Positions 1 through 10,532 of a DNA stretch of 64,000 nucleotides are shown piece by piece. Under the pieces are notes generated by a model. That model was not told where the DNA came from. It ran no database searches and was given only the letters and a program-made list of their open reading frames with translations. Made by a program: the position numbers and the translations under genes. This DNA comes from Saccharomycopsis fibuligera x Saccharomycopsis cf. fibuligera (taxonomy: Eukaryota > Ascomycota > Saccharomycetes > Ascoideales > Saccharomycopsidaceae), in NCBI GenBank assembly GCA_001936135.1, contig CP012811.1, forward strand, positions 124,001-188,000. The letters are read 5' to 3'. How positions within the stretch are numbered: position 1 is the stretch's first letter; each line of letters opens with the position of its first letter.

Positions 1-985
1 GAATGTCTCTCTTAAACTTTTCATATTTTGATAGCACTTCTTGTGTCGCTGGAATAAACACGTCCTTGCCAAAGTATGAGTCCTCTCCAATTGCTGGATA
101 TGCAAGAGTGTTGCCAAAAGTCACATTGGTGCTCTTCAATTTTGGAACTTTCAAGTCCTTTTCGTTTAAGAATAACAAATTGTCCAAATGTGAGTCCTTT
201 GTGTCAGAAAGAATTTGGTATACAGTAGATACTGTTTCCGGTGTCGAAAAAGTATCAAGAGCGTATGTAATGTCCTGCCCAAAATCTTTCTTCACCTGCT
301 CAATTATATCTGAATCTTTATAATTGTAGACATGTGTGGCACCGTACTGCTTCATGACGTCAAACTGTGTTGGGGAAGAAGTAACAATTACGTTTTTGAA
401 CCCCAACCAGCTAGCAACTTGAATGGCTATAGACCCAGCAGCGGTAGATCCACTCCAAATCAATATAGATTCATTTGAATAGTCATTAGCCTTATCCAAG
501 CCCAAGCTGAAGTAGAATGAGTACCCAATGGTCACTAAAGACAATGTGACTGATGCTGCATCTTCAAAACTTGAGATATTACCAATCGGAATCTTTTGAG
601 AGTCACTAGTTTCCAATTCATAGTCATATTTGTATGTAACTCTTTCTGTGCCAAGTACATACTCACAAAAGGCGCCAGGGTAAGGAGCCTTCTTGTATGA
701 GCCATGCAAAAATGTGGAAACATTATCCCCAACCTTGATGCTCTTTACATTGGAACCAACTTCAACGACTACCCCGGATGCATCACACCCAACAATAGAA
801 TTCACTTCCCCGAATTTAGCGCTGATATGCTTCCAGTCTGTTGGATTGACGGCAAATGCTTTTGCCTTAATCAAGACTTGGTCATTTCCTGGCTTGGTGA
901 CAGGAATCGACTTGACTTCCGGCTCGAAAGACTCGTTGATTACAACGGCTTTTTGTTTTTCTGGAATCTGATTAGTTGACGACAT
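1..985 (-). CDS. Zinc-independent medium-chain oxidoreductase, YNL134C/YCR102C type (partial)
   Basis: A quinone-oxidoreductase-like MDR enzyme that probably uses NADPH to reduce a carbonyl or quinone substrate; the substrate cannot be read from sequence. The ATG at 985 opens 328 codons that run off the left edge, so the C-terminus is missing. Visible family marks are NPTDWKHI near residue 48, GCDASG near 66, an HGSYKKAPYPGAFCEY stretch, and a Rossmann segment WSGSTAAG followed by a GATHVYNY-type motif. These match what I remember of the S. cerevisiae YNL134C/YCR102C/YLR460C paralogues. No structural-zinc cysteine cluster is seen, as expected for this branch. Its promoter side carries a 38-base A tract about 180 bases upstream. 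The family call is firm; orthology to one member is not. Confidence 0.85.
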   Translation of the reverse strand, partial: MSSTNQIPEKQKAVVINESFEPEVKSIPVTKPGNDQVLIKAKAFAVNPTDWKHISAKFGEVNSIVGCDASGVVVEVGSNVKSIKVGDNVSTFLHGSYKKAPYPGAFCEYVLGTERVTYKYDYELETSDSQKIPIGNISSFEDAASVTLSLVTIGYSFYFSLGLDKANDYSNESILIWSGSTAAGSIAIQVASWLGFKNVIVTSSPTQFDVMKQYGATHVYNYKDSDIIEQVKKDFGQDITYALDTFSTPETVSTVYQILSDTKDSHLDNLLFLNEKDLKVPKLKSTNVTFGNTLAYPAIGEDSYFGKDVFIPATQEVLSKYEKFKRDI

Positions 986-1165
986 TATCTTTGCTGGATT
1001 ACTACTAATTGGTTGCTGTAAAGCATCTTGAAACAAACAAGAGAGCAAAAGGGGTTTATATATATTTTCTAGTGCTTCGTGGGGAAGGGGGCGACGCACA
1101 TGGCAAGGTACTTCTTTGCCAAATAAAATTGCTTTGTATACAATAATAACTACACCAATCACTGT

Positions 1166-1166
<1 letters not shown>

Positions 1167-1204
<38 letters not shown>
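1167..1204. repeat. Poly(A) tract, 38 bases
   Basis: An uninterrupted run of A on the + strand. It is one of the two longest homopolymers in the window and lies in the promoter of the oxidoreductase gene. Such tracts exclude nucleosomes in yeast; that role here is inference. Confidence 0.95.
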
Positions 1205-1206
<2 letters not shown>

Positions 1207-2211
1207 GTTGTCCTGCAGAGCTACTATTCTGTAATGTGTCTTGCTGTGCCAAAAGAATGGGCCCACATCCCAACTTGAATAACACACATGTAAGGTTGCT
1301 TTCTTGATAGCAATTGTCAATATTTGGAACCGGAGAAGGATCCAGATTTCCCGCCCTCTATCCACATAATACCCCCCTTACCATAGAACTTACACCTAGT
1401 ATTTCTGTCTTCCTTCCAAAATAAAATGATCCCTGAAGCCTTTAGCTGGCGCAATCGATCAACTGAAACTGAAACTGAAACTTTATATTTTTGTGTGCGG
1501 ACTCTCAGCACAAAGAAAGGTACGTAAAAACCGACTTACATAAAATTACTAATACTGGCCAGCGCTGAACAATTTGACCACTGAGGTTGAATGGCTCTCG
1601 AAACAAGGGCTAAATTCTAGACTATATTCTGACCAACACGGCGCCAATAACGGATATGCTACCCTTACTGTATCTCTCTCTGTTCGTCCGCCTCATATTA
1701 TACAGTAGCTCAGCATGTTGGCGGACCTCGTCTTAAGTTAGGCAGCTCCTCATTTACCTTTTTTCCCCCCTTCTTTTTGTTGCTTTAGAAGTGTTAAGGC
1801 TATTGTAGGTCACTTTAATGTAAATGAAAACGTGCATAAACCATTTACTATTTGATTTCAGCAGCTTGTAATTCTCACTATCTGTATAGACACGTTGTCG
1901 ATGGTAAATTTGCTATAATAATGACCACTGCAAGCAACTATAAGCATAACAATTGTGTGTGTCTTCAGATATAATAAAAATTATTGCTACTCGTAGCTAC
2001 AGTTCTGAAACTCCATTCTCACTAAAAAAAAAAATGGTAATTTTTTATAATAAAATACACCAAATCATTCACATGCTGTGAAAAACAAACAAGCAAAAAA
2101 GACGCATACAATTACGTTTAAACCAGTTCGTAGCAGTATTTTATTAGTAGTCAAGGAAAACACCTTTTATGTATGTTAAAAGTTATAAGATATGCAGTTT
2201 ATTTTTTTCAA

Positions 2212-2384
2212 ACACAATATCGATTTATTATTTTCATATAAATGATAAAAAATAAAATCTTATAAACTTATCTATATAGTATATACAGTATAGTTCAGTT
2301 GTTATTATATAGGGGAAACTTATATAAGCGAAAACCTCGTTAGTATTAGTTAGACTTTAGTGGATATGTTGGATTTGAAATAGA
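2212..2384. repeat. LTR-like dispersed repeat, copy A (upstream of tRNA-Gly)
   Basis: This 173-base stretch aligns end to end with 20273-20445; by eye about nine in ten bases match, with few small gaps. Both copies lie upstream of a tRNA gene on the same strand (about 480 bases here). This fits a solo LTR of a tRNA-targeting retroelement, as for Ty1/Ty3 in S. cerevisiae. I cannot see a clean TG...CA boundary or a target-site duplication, so the LTR label is inference. The divergence suggests an old relic. Confidence 0.55.
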
Positions 2385-2866
2385 TATAGGATGGATTCTA
2401 GTCTAGGATGGCTAATGTTTTATTTTAGTTGAGGGTTATTGTTTTGTTGCCAACAGATAAAGAGGGGTTTCACTTCAATACCATCTTCCACTCACTAAGA
2501 TAACACTGATGTGTTGTCTAATTTATTACCGTGGTGATGTAGTAAATAAGACTAGAAATTGGAATGGTTTTCCAATCAAAGTCCTTATCTTTTCGTAGGC
2601 GGGAGTATTTCTTTTGAAATATCAAGTAGCCGTCGCCCTGGATTAACTCTCGTGTATCACTGGATGGAAGGATGAGGCTGTCCCAGCTCAACTCCTTATT
2701 TATATGTAACTTTTTCCATAACGCTTGTGCTACTGGTCATTTAACCAAAAAGTGCTCCATTTGTTTGTTGATAGCATCTTCATTTCAAAAACGGTATCGG
2801 ACAAAGCATAATGTTTGCTGTTTTTTGAATATGCAGAAGTCTGCTTAATTTCACTTCAACATCGTT

Positions 2867-2937
2867 GGGCGGTTAGTGTAGTGGTTATCATCCTTGCCTT
2901 CCAAGCAAGGGACCCGGGTTCGATTCTCGGACCGCTC
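2867..2937 (+). tRNA. tRNA-Gly (anticodon TCC)
   Basis: A 71-base cloverleaf. The acceptor arms GGGCGGT and ACCGCTC pair with one G-T wobble. The anticodon stem CTTGC/GCAAG carries the loop CTTCCAA (anticodon TCC). The T arm has TTCGATT. The A box (TTAGTGTAGTGG) and B box (GGTTCGATTC) are intact, no intron is present, and a run of T follows within 10 bases as the Pol III terminator. The sequence is close to S. cerevisiae tRNA-Gly(UCC). Confidence 0.97.
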
Positions 2938-3192
2938 ATCTCTTTTTTATATACCCACCGACTTTTCTTACAGTTTTTATTTTTTCTAAGCTGCAGAAGA
3001 GGTTAGGAGCCCATTACCAATCACGCGGCAATGTTAAAACAAGTAGAAAAAAGACGGTTGGTCGGTCGGTTCAGAAGTAGGAAAAAAAAAATTAATATTG
3101 GTATTGGTATTAGTGTATTGAAGAGTGAAGTGAACTTTCAATATATATTACCAGATCAACGTTTTGGAAATTATCAACAAACAAAAGCAAAA

Positions 3193-3769
3193 ATGAGCTC
3201 TACTTTCAATGTATGTTTATCAAATATTTACTGGAACTTGTGCAATGATGGTTTGAGAATAATGGTGGTGACTTTTTTTTTCCTGGCGTGGCCGGTGAAA
3301 ATTAAAGGTTACACAAGTAATTTAATATATTATCAGAAAAGTTCAAAGATATTCAAACTTCAAAACATTTGGCGCTTTTTCAGTATAACAAACCAATAAG
3401 ACTGGAGGCATTATATTGAACCACCGAACCAGACACGACCATAAGATCTCATAATCTTTGATCTACTCAATCTAATGCATAACGTATACTAACTCAAATA
3501 ATCAATAGGTTTTCAGATACTCCGCCTTAGGTGCTGGTGTGTTCTATGGTTTCTACCACAGACAAACTCTTAAATCCATCGCTAACAAAAAGGAAGCTGA
3601 TGCTAAATTCCAAAAAACTGAAAAATTGATCAATGAAGCAAAAGAAGAATTTGCCAAAAAGAATGCTCCAAAGAATAGCAGTAGTACTGATTTGTCTAAA
3701 ATCAATTTGGATGACAAAAACTTGGACTTGGCTAAAGTCATCTTGAGCAGTATTGAAACTTTGAAATAA
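3193..3769 (+). CDS. TIM11: F1Fo ATP synthase subunit e (spliced)
   Basis: Subunit e of the mitochondrial ATP synthase, needed for dimer formation and cristae shape; a single-pass inner-membrane protein. Exon 1 is 3193-3210 and encodes MSSTFN. The intron is 3211-3508, with donor GTATGT, branch TACTAAC at 3486-3492 and acceptor ATAG. Exon 2 is 3509-3769. The spliced product is 92 residues, near the 96 of yeast Tim11/Atp21. The N-terminal YSALGAGVFYGF holds the GxxxG-type dimer motif, followed by a charged helix (EKLINEAKEEFAKK) and a C-terminal VILSSIETLK like the yeast VILNAVESLK. The gene is convergent with MRPL35. The splice model is supported by frame and consensus sites, not by RNA data. 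Confidence 0.93.
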
Positions 3770-4618
3770 GCGGAAAGAGATAATAATTAATTAAACAAAG
3801 CTCTTTTTTTTTTTTTTTTTATAGAAAAAAAAAATTATTTTTGTTCCTATCAATTAGCCTCATTCCCATAAAATTTTATCATTTCATTGTTGTACTTTAT
3901 TTTTATTTTTTTTCTTCTTTTTTGTTTTGTATCAAAACCCGGTGGTAGTTTGTTTTATCCGTGACATGCAATGTGAAAATGATAAGTGATGTCTACTATA
4001 TTCGTTGCTGTTGCTCTTGTCAATAACTTGTTTTCATCCTTTTCTGGAAAATAAAAATGAAAACAACTTAACTAAAAGAAAAGAAATATTTTTCAAAGAA
4101 AGAAAAACAAAGAAAAAAGTGTTAGAATTTTATAAAAAGCGCTTGCTTTTATTTTATTTTATTTTATTTTTTTGTTTGTTTGTTCAACTGTCTAGCTTAG
4201 CCTTGTTTTGCTCAGCTTAGCCCAGTTTATTGCTTTATATTTTTTCTTTATCTTTACGGTCATTTTCCATATGAATGCACATATTATTAGTTCTAGATTT
4301 GGGCTTGTAGTATCATTGCACTGCAAATGTGATATGTGACTATAGCTGTTTTCTGGACATTATCATTTAAAGGATTGACATTACACCCGAAACACCCAGA
4401 TATACTAGTAATCAAAAACAAGAACAGATCATATTTATACAAAGACTGTCTATCAATACGGTACAGGAAATTTTGAAACAACCAAAATAAAGCTCAAAAA
4501 AAAACGTAAAACAAAACAATATTAACAATAACCATGTTCATATATATATACGTATAAATTGAACCATCAAAACAATAATTACAAGCATTTTAATTTATTA
4601 ATTAATTGATCAGTTAAT
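3770..4618. other. Convergent 3' region between ATP synthase e and MRPL35
   Basis: T-rich downstream sequence typical of yeast 3' ends, with T runs near 3806-3822 and TTTTA repeats near 4151-4168. Short ORFs here are low complexity and unsupported. Confidence 0.7.
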
Positions 4619-5833
4619 CTAACGACGAACTCTATGGAACACTCTACCCTTTGGAAGACCATACAATTCTCTGACTTGCATAACGTTACTGTCCCAACCA
4701 CTTCTCCAAACATTAATACCAACTGGCGACAACCCATGTTCACTAATGAATTCTCTCAAATCGAAATCTTCACGGTTGAAATTTCCCTTAATGTCACCAA
4801 TTTCCGAGGATTGTTTACACAACAACACGGTGAATCTATTCACTGGAGCATTCTTTTCAGGAGTTGGTGGCAAGTAATCAACAAACTCATTATTGAGCTT
4901 TTCATCGAACCCAATGATTTGATTATTTGAATTAAGTTGTAAGTTTTTCAACCCGTAATTTAAGCTGGTTTGGTATGAGTTTGCTTTTAAATCAGGTACA
5001 TCCAAATTAACAATCAAGAGGGTGTATCTATCTTCAGGGTTAAGTTCTTCAAATGATTTGACTTGGAAGATTGGTGGCTTGGCAGTAGTTTTACTGGAAA
5101 GAGTTTCCCCTGGAGTAATGTACTTGTTGATCCCGGATTCATTAACAAATTTGACATTCAATTCGACTTGGGGGTCGATAGTAGGAATAGCATCTGGCAA
5201 AACGTGCAATTGTTCAACTCTTTGCATCAAAAGCATCTTATTGTATCCTTCAAATTTTTGAGTCTTGTAAAAATGTTGGAAAACTGGTTGTCCTAAATTC
5301 AAGTTTTCTGGATTACCAAACTGTACCTTGTACAACACTTCAGGATTGAATTTTTCAGCATCAATCAATAACTTGTTTTTTTGTTTTTTCAAACTGCTTA
5401 ATTCAACAGAATCTTGAGTTTTAGATATCACTTCATCAATTTTGGCCACTTGTTGATATTTTGCCGCAGCATCTTGTTGCAAGATATTGTAGGCTAATGG
5501 AAACACTTCATTCAATCCGGTTGGGGTACTGTAACCAATCTTGTTGATTTTTCTCTTAAGAGTTAACGGACCCTTTTTTGGATCCACCCCATTAAGGATT
5601 TCGTTCCGTAGAGCAGTGTTTTTTATTTGTAAATCTTGAGAACGGCCGTTGAGATCTGACCAAATGCCTTGTTGAACGCTACTGTTATTATTGTTATTGG
5701 TGACTGGCTTTTCTTCAGTAGCTGCTGGTGCTGGGATAGTGGTGGACAAACATCTAGTGAATGAAATTTTGGAGGAGGCTTTCACCGCCTTGATGCTATT
5801 TTTGATCATACTGTTTGTTACGGAGGTTTGCAT
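4619..5833 (-). CDS. MRPL35: Mitochondrial large-subunit ribosomal protein mL38 (MRPL35)
   Basis: A structural protein of the mitochondrial 54S subunit with a PEBP-like domain. The first ATG of the frame is at 5833, giving 404 residues against about 367 in S. cerevisiae; six codons upstream lack an ATG. The N-terminus is basic and Ser/Thr/Ala-rich (residues 1-35), as for a mitochondrial presequence, then poly-Asn. The PEBP-like part shows RYTLLIVNLDVPDL, then VDYLPPTPEKNAPVNRF. The C-terminus ends in GRVFHRVRR. An A7T3 stretch lies about 100 bases upstream, similar to the AATTTT element reported for Candida mitochondrial ribosomal genes. The gene is convergent with ATP synthase e. Confidence 0.88.
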   Translation of the reverse strand: MQTSVTNSMIKNSIKAVKASSKISFTRCLSTTIPAPAATEEKPVTNNNNNSSVQQGIWSDLNGRSQDLQIKNTALRNEILNGVDPKKGPLTLKRKINKIGYSTPTGLNEVFPLAYNILQQDAAAKYQQVAKIDEVISKTQDSVELSSLKKQKNKLLIDAEKFNPEVLYKVQFGNPENLNLGQPVFQHFYKTQKFEGYNKMLLMQRVEQLHVLPDAIPTIDPQVELNVKFVNESGINKYITPGETLSSKTTAKPPIFQVKSFEELNPEDRYTLLIVNLDVPDLKANSYQTSLNYGLKNLQLNSNNQIIGFDEKLNNEFVDYLPPTPEKNAPVNRFTVLLCKQSSEIGDIKGNFNREDFDLREFISEHGLSPVGINVWRSGWDSNVMQVRELYGLPKGRVFHRVRR

Positions 5834-6458
5834 GGTGCTTGCGAAAGGCAAATGACTTCACTTAAGTACACTTCACTTTATTCTGGTCTACCAGTGCTGA
5901 TATTATTATAGATATTGACGACAAAAAAATTTCAAATGAAAAAAAAAAAAATGAAGCTCGAATCAAAAATCCAGCAGTGCACATAACCATATTTCTATAC
6001 ACCGTTTTCTTGGGTTACTTGGAGACTGTATAAGCATGCTCTTTTGCTTTGGTTTGCTTTAGATACAAGTCACTTTCGGCAGATATGATTTAGGGTATGG
6101 TAGATTATTAGTGTTTCTAAAGATGAGTAAACTTACAGATATCCACTCACTGTGAGTAACTATTTACTGTTATGAAGGTCTATTACATTCTTAAATTGTC
6201 ACTCAGTCAGTCATGAGACATACAAATGGGTCGACATTAATTAATTGATAAACCCTCAAAAATAGCTCGCAAACAATTATCATAGTCCCGAGCCAATGAC
6301 CATTACTAGTAAAAAAAAAAGCTACCTTATTAGTACTTGAGCGCACCCGGTTTACGGATGCTATACTGTTTTTTTGTCTGAACTAATAATGGCTCGGTTT
6401 TCATAACCTTAATCTACACAGAAAAAAGCTTAGACTGCAGTACAGTTCGGATTGCTTA

Positions 6459-6496
<38 letters not shown>
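6459..6496. repeat. (ATT)n microsatellite
   Basis: About twelve ATT units in intergenic DNA. Confidence 0.95.
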
Positions 6497-6502
<6 letters not shown>

Positions 6503-7745
6503 TTTGGCTTTGCTTGCTTGCTCTGTTAGCAATTGCAAAAACGTTACATGTCAATCATGGACTATGTACTATACATCCCGCAGTCAAGGTAGCATAGTTG
6601 AAGTAACCGCTTGGCCATTAAAAGTACTGCACATTTGCGGCACCGTGGGAAAAAGAAATACCCAACTAACTAATGGATAGCCATGCTTTAGAAGCAGATC
6701 CGAGACTCATCAAGTTTGTCATCGTCTGGCTACTAGGAGTAATACGCAACAGACCAAATCTGCGGAAAATCAGTTGTTTCATTTACTACTGAATACGCCT
6801 CGGCCTTTGAAGCAAACATAGGGTAGCGTATTGTCAAACTTAGGTATAACTCCCATATTGTATTGAGAAAGCAGTGTAAGTTCTTAGAATATTACTATTA
6901 GGACCTCAAAAGTGCGTTTTCGTTATATGACAAACCTACAAATAAAAAAACACAATTTTCTTTTAATTTAGCTTTATAGCTTTGTAGTTTAATGGGCGCC
7001 ACAATTCCGCGGGGATTCTAGATCTGGTTTAAAGTCATGTATTGTAGCCATCGCTCTATTTTGACGGGTTTGTGGCGTGTTTCTCAGCTAACAAGCTAAT
7101 GGGTTTAGTTAGTTAACTAAGTGATTATAGTTGGCTCATTACGTATACTATGGATATGCCAGTCAATTACGTTGATGTGTACAGTGCCGAGTAAAGACAT
7201 TAATACTACCGAGCCGAGAGTCATGTGGATCAATTCAATTCAATTCAACTCAGCTGAGTCGATTGACTTTTGTTGATTTACCACGATTAGCACCTTATTT
7301 TGTTTGATTTTGTGTCATTAAAAGTACACCGAGAAGCTGTCAAATTGAGGTTAATTTCAAGAGTAATATATCGTAGATGATAACTGCCCCAATAAATGCA
7401 CAATGCCTCAGCGCATTATACTATACGCATGAGACATGGGTATTTAAAAAGCCAGGAACTAAAACGCAAAACAGCAGCCTAGAGGTTAACCTCAAATCGA
7501 AATAGATAAAATTGACCAAAGTCAAACATTGCTTTTATAGCTATAATGCAGTATTCTCAAGTGGCTGGTTAATAAAGTCCTTGATATTGAATCCCACATT
7601 TTTACAACTGCCGTACACAACATGCGCACTATAAAAAGCACAAAACAAAAAACAAAAAAAAAAAAAAAGACCCCAGAAAAACTGTGGATTGCCGGATTAA
7701 ATGCCGTGTAAGCGTGAGTGTGGTTAACCTAGACCAAAATTACTA

Positions 7746-7780
7746 GTTAGCATTAGCATTAGCGTTAGCATTAGCATTAA
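7746..7780. repeat. Hexanucleotide tandem array (TTAGCA)n
   Basis: About six units of TTAGCA, one with a single base change (TTAGCG). It resembles short telomere-type hexamers in form, but it is internal and Candida-type telomeres use longer units. Confidence 0.9.
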
Positions 7781-8398
7781 AATCTATGGAGAATTGATCA
7801 AACAGATAGAAAACATAACGAAAAAACAAACAAACGAATAACTAAAATAAAGTAATAAATGACGAAGAGTTATCAAAGTTGGTGCCAAAGATAAATTAAA
7901 GAAAACCAAGCTGTATAACAAAATAGGACAGAAAAGCGAGATGACACAAGAAAAAGAAAAGAAACTTTGATATGAAACTAGTAATGAAGCACTAAGGCAG
8001 ATATAATTAGACCGCGCCAAGATAGCGTTAGCAGCAGCAGCAAAAGCACATTAATAACAATAAAAAGCAAAGCACAAAGTCAAACAAGATATTATGATTA
8101 TTAATCAAAAGATTCAAAAATAAAACAAACAAAAATGCAAAAACAAAGAAGCGTAAAAAACCCAAAGACCTGTAAGAGAAAAGCGTATACCCCCAAAAAA
8201 AAAGTGTTCTTCATAAACGAGATGAATGAATGAATGACCGTCAGCAGAATAGTCAGTAGAATAGATAGCAAAAAATAACAGAGATTTCAAAAAATGGCGG
8301 CTATCAAGTTCTGATCTCAAAAACACATAAACATAACAAAACAACAATAATAAAAATAAAAGCCCTCGACTTCAGTTCACATTATCGAGTACCATCAC

Positions 8399-8608
8399 TC
8401 ACTTGTAGTGAAATCCTCTATGATTAATCTCAGATGGCGAAATGGAAGGGGTCAATGGGATATAATTATGTGACTGCGGATTGAACTGTGCCGAATTCAC
8501 TTCAGGAAACAACGAGCTTCCAGCACTGTTCAACTGAGGAGTATTGGTGCGACTTTTGCTCGACTTGAAGGAGTCAGTATTAGTGTTGAGTTTAGGTAGT
8601 TGGGCCAT
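8399..8608 (-). CDS. Small Ser/Thr/Pro/Asn-rich protein, 69 residues, unknown
   Basis: Not recognised. The only ATG in the frame is at 8608. The product starts MAQLPKLNTNTDSF, continues Ser/Asn/Pro-rich, and ends with PLTPSISPSEINHRGFHYK. The codon choice (TTG, AAC, CCA, TCG mixed with AAT) looks like the neighbouring genes and unlike random AT-rich sequence. Upstream on the same strand is a CA-rich leader of about 100 bases and a TATAAAAA box at 8866-8859, the arrangement of an expressed yeast gene. No signal peptide or membrane segment is seen. It could instead be the last exon of a longer gene or a chance ORF; it stands alone between two gene-free stretches of about 2.6 and 3.6 kb. Confidence 0.45.
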   Translation of the reverse strand: MAQLPKLNTNTDSFKSSKSRTNTPQLNSAGSSLFPEVNSAQFNPQSHNYIPLTPSISPSEINHRGFHYK

Positions 8609-8858
8609 TGAGTAGGATATTTGAGTGTTATTGTAGTTCTTGTGTATTGTAGATTGTATGTGTACTATGATCTTGCTCGTGTTGTGTGTTATAATCTCTT
8701 GTCTATTAAACAACTATACTATTCTGGGGTATGAGCTTTGCTTTTCCTGTTAATTTGCTTTCAATTTGGTATTATAATTGTTGCTGCGAGAGTGAGGACT
8801 GCCTATTTGTTGGAGGGCTGGAAAAAAAAAGGCAGATCAGGATCTGGCAGCGGACATC

Positions 8859-8866
8859 TTTTTATA
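8859..8866 (-). promoter_or_regulatory. TATA box candidate for the 69-residue gene
   Basis: TATAAAAA on the minus strand, about 250 bases upstream of the ATG at 8608. It is followed by a CA-rich stretch that looks like a transcribed leader. Confidence 0.4.
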
Positions 8867-10504
8867 AACGCATCAAAGTAACAATACTTTGTACTGGTTA
8901 ACTTAAGTCATGTAGTGGCAGTTGGGCAATAATGTTGCAACATGTACATTGGACATAATCCAACGCTGCTGCAATATGCCGCAATGTTATGCAAGAATTC
9001 GCCTCGCCAAACTCTGTGGCACTGGTCATTGCGTGAAACTGCAGGAGCAAGCGCACATACAAACAAAAAACAAAAATAATAAAAAGGAATCAAGTCAGAA
9101 TCAAAAGAATTGAAAGGACGAGAATGAGGATGAGGACATCGATGTGGACATTGAAAGCATTTTCACTCGCCCCCTAAAAAAAAATAGAAAAAGGTGTAAA
9201 AGGCGTAATGATATGAAACAGAAACACTCTTTTCTAGCCCAACAAGCCTTAATTCCAAAACGCAACCACAACACCCAAGGATGCCTCATCACCACCCCCA
9301 CGGGTGGCTCTGTGTGTCATAATTGTACGTTGTGAGCAGCTTCTCGGGCCACGGCGTCGCTGGCAGTGTCCATGCAGAATCTTGCATGATTGCGCGGGTT
9401 TTTTCATACGAAATTTTGAATGCAGCCATTCGGCAGCCAAGCTGCATTCAGTACTGCAGCTGGTTGCTGAGTTCCTCAAATATTTGCCGTGCTCAAGCGT
9501 TTTAATGTTTAATACCATTGCAGCACAGTGGTACTGCAGTTCGTAACTGTGATTGTTCTCTAAATTGGCTGCTACCGCTGTTGCCGTGGCTAATTCATTC
9601 ATCTGTTTTCACGCTTTATTCTTTTTGTTCTTACTTCTTCTTTACCTTCTGATTTGTTTTTCCCCGGCTATTGTTGTCGTACCGTTGAAGTAGCTGCTGC
9701 TGATTGCTGCTGCGGCTGCGGTGCAAATTCTGCGTCTATCTCTCATTAACTTACTTACTTATTTACTCATGTATCTGCGAATCACGAAAACACGCCAGGG
9801 CCTCTGTCGTCCTTAGAATATTCTTATTGTTGTTACTACAGCCGGTAATTTAAGTAATCTTTCTGACATAAATTAAGTGCTCTGCAACACTGCGGACAAA
9901 GCAAAACATAATATATTTTTAAAATATTTTTAAAACTAAAATCGTGCCATTGACCGTTTTTAGCAGATCAACGCATGCTGTCATGTCATGGCTGCTTGTC
10001 TGCTCGTCTGCTTGTCTGCTTGTCCGGAGCCTGTTTTCCCGGTAACGTACGAAGCACAATTAACGGATATTTTGCCTCTTTTTTTTATCACTACATACAT
10101 GAATGTTTCGGTGGTGCCATCCACCGGCGTGGACTTATGCATCGAGTATACAGGATAAATTATTTTTTTTCTTCATTTTTTTAGGGGAAATATTAGCACA
10201 AAAAAAGGAAAAAAGAATCTAGAAATAGAACTAAAATTTAAAAATAAGTTGAGCAATCATCAATTAATGATCTGAACTGAACTGTACATGCTATGGAGTT
10301 TATAAACTTATTAGCTAAACTTTACCAAATGAGGTTGGACAATGCCAATAATAAGGATAATATCGGAGTTTGTATATTTTTCAGAATCTGTATATCATAA
10401 ATATTATAAAATATTAATGTTCCAGACCGCTACGTTTCTTATGTTTTGCTTTCTGTATACCTTCGAGCTTGTCTCTTCCCCGCCAGGTGTTTGATTTTGT
10501 ATGC

Positions 10505-10532
10505 TTGTATGTATGTATGTATGTATGTATGT
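10505..10532. repeat. (GTAT)n microsatellite
   Basis: About seven GTAT units in intergenic DNA. Confidence 0.95.

Larger units (their letters stand above)
986..2866. other. Intergenic region between the oxidoreductase and tRNA-Gly
   Basis: No supportable gene. It holds the oxidoreductase promoter, a 38-base A tract (1167-1204), a short GAAACT repeat near 1467-1484, and one copy of an LTR-like dispersed repeat (2212-2384). The AT-rich stretch from 1800 to 2300 has only short ORFs. Confidence 0.7.
5834..8398. other. Long gene-free region upstream of MRPL35
   Basis: No convincing coding sequence over about 2.6 kb. It contains an (ATT)n microsatellite (6459-6496), a tandem AATTC run near 7234-7256, and a hexanucleotide array (7746-7780). 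From about 7790 to 8360 the + strand is unusually A-rich and G-poor, consistent with the long 3' side of the small minus-strand gene at 8399. Confidence 0.6.

Noticed and set aside
3031-3399. 122-codon ORF overlapping the ATP synthase e first exon and intron
   Set aside because: It reads through the spliced gene's leader, exon 1 and part of its intron in another frame; the spliced model explains the region.
7746-7780. TTAGCA array as an interstitial telomere
   Set aside because: Yeasts of this clade have long complex telomere units; a short hexamer array is more simply a microsatellite.
9249-9602. 117-codon minus-strand ORF in the gene-poor region
   Set aside because: Mixed composition, no domain, overlapping ORFs of similar length on the other strand, and unlike neighbouring coding sequence.
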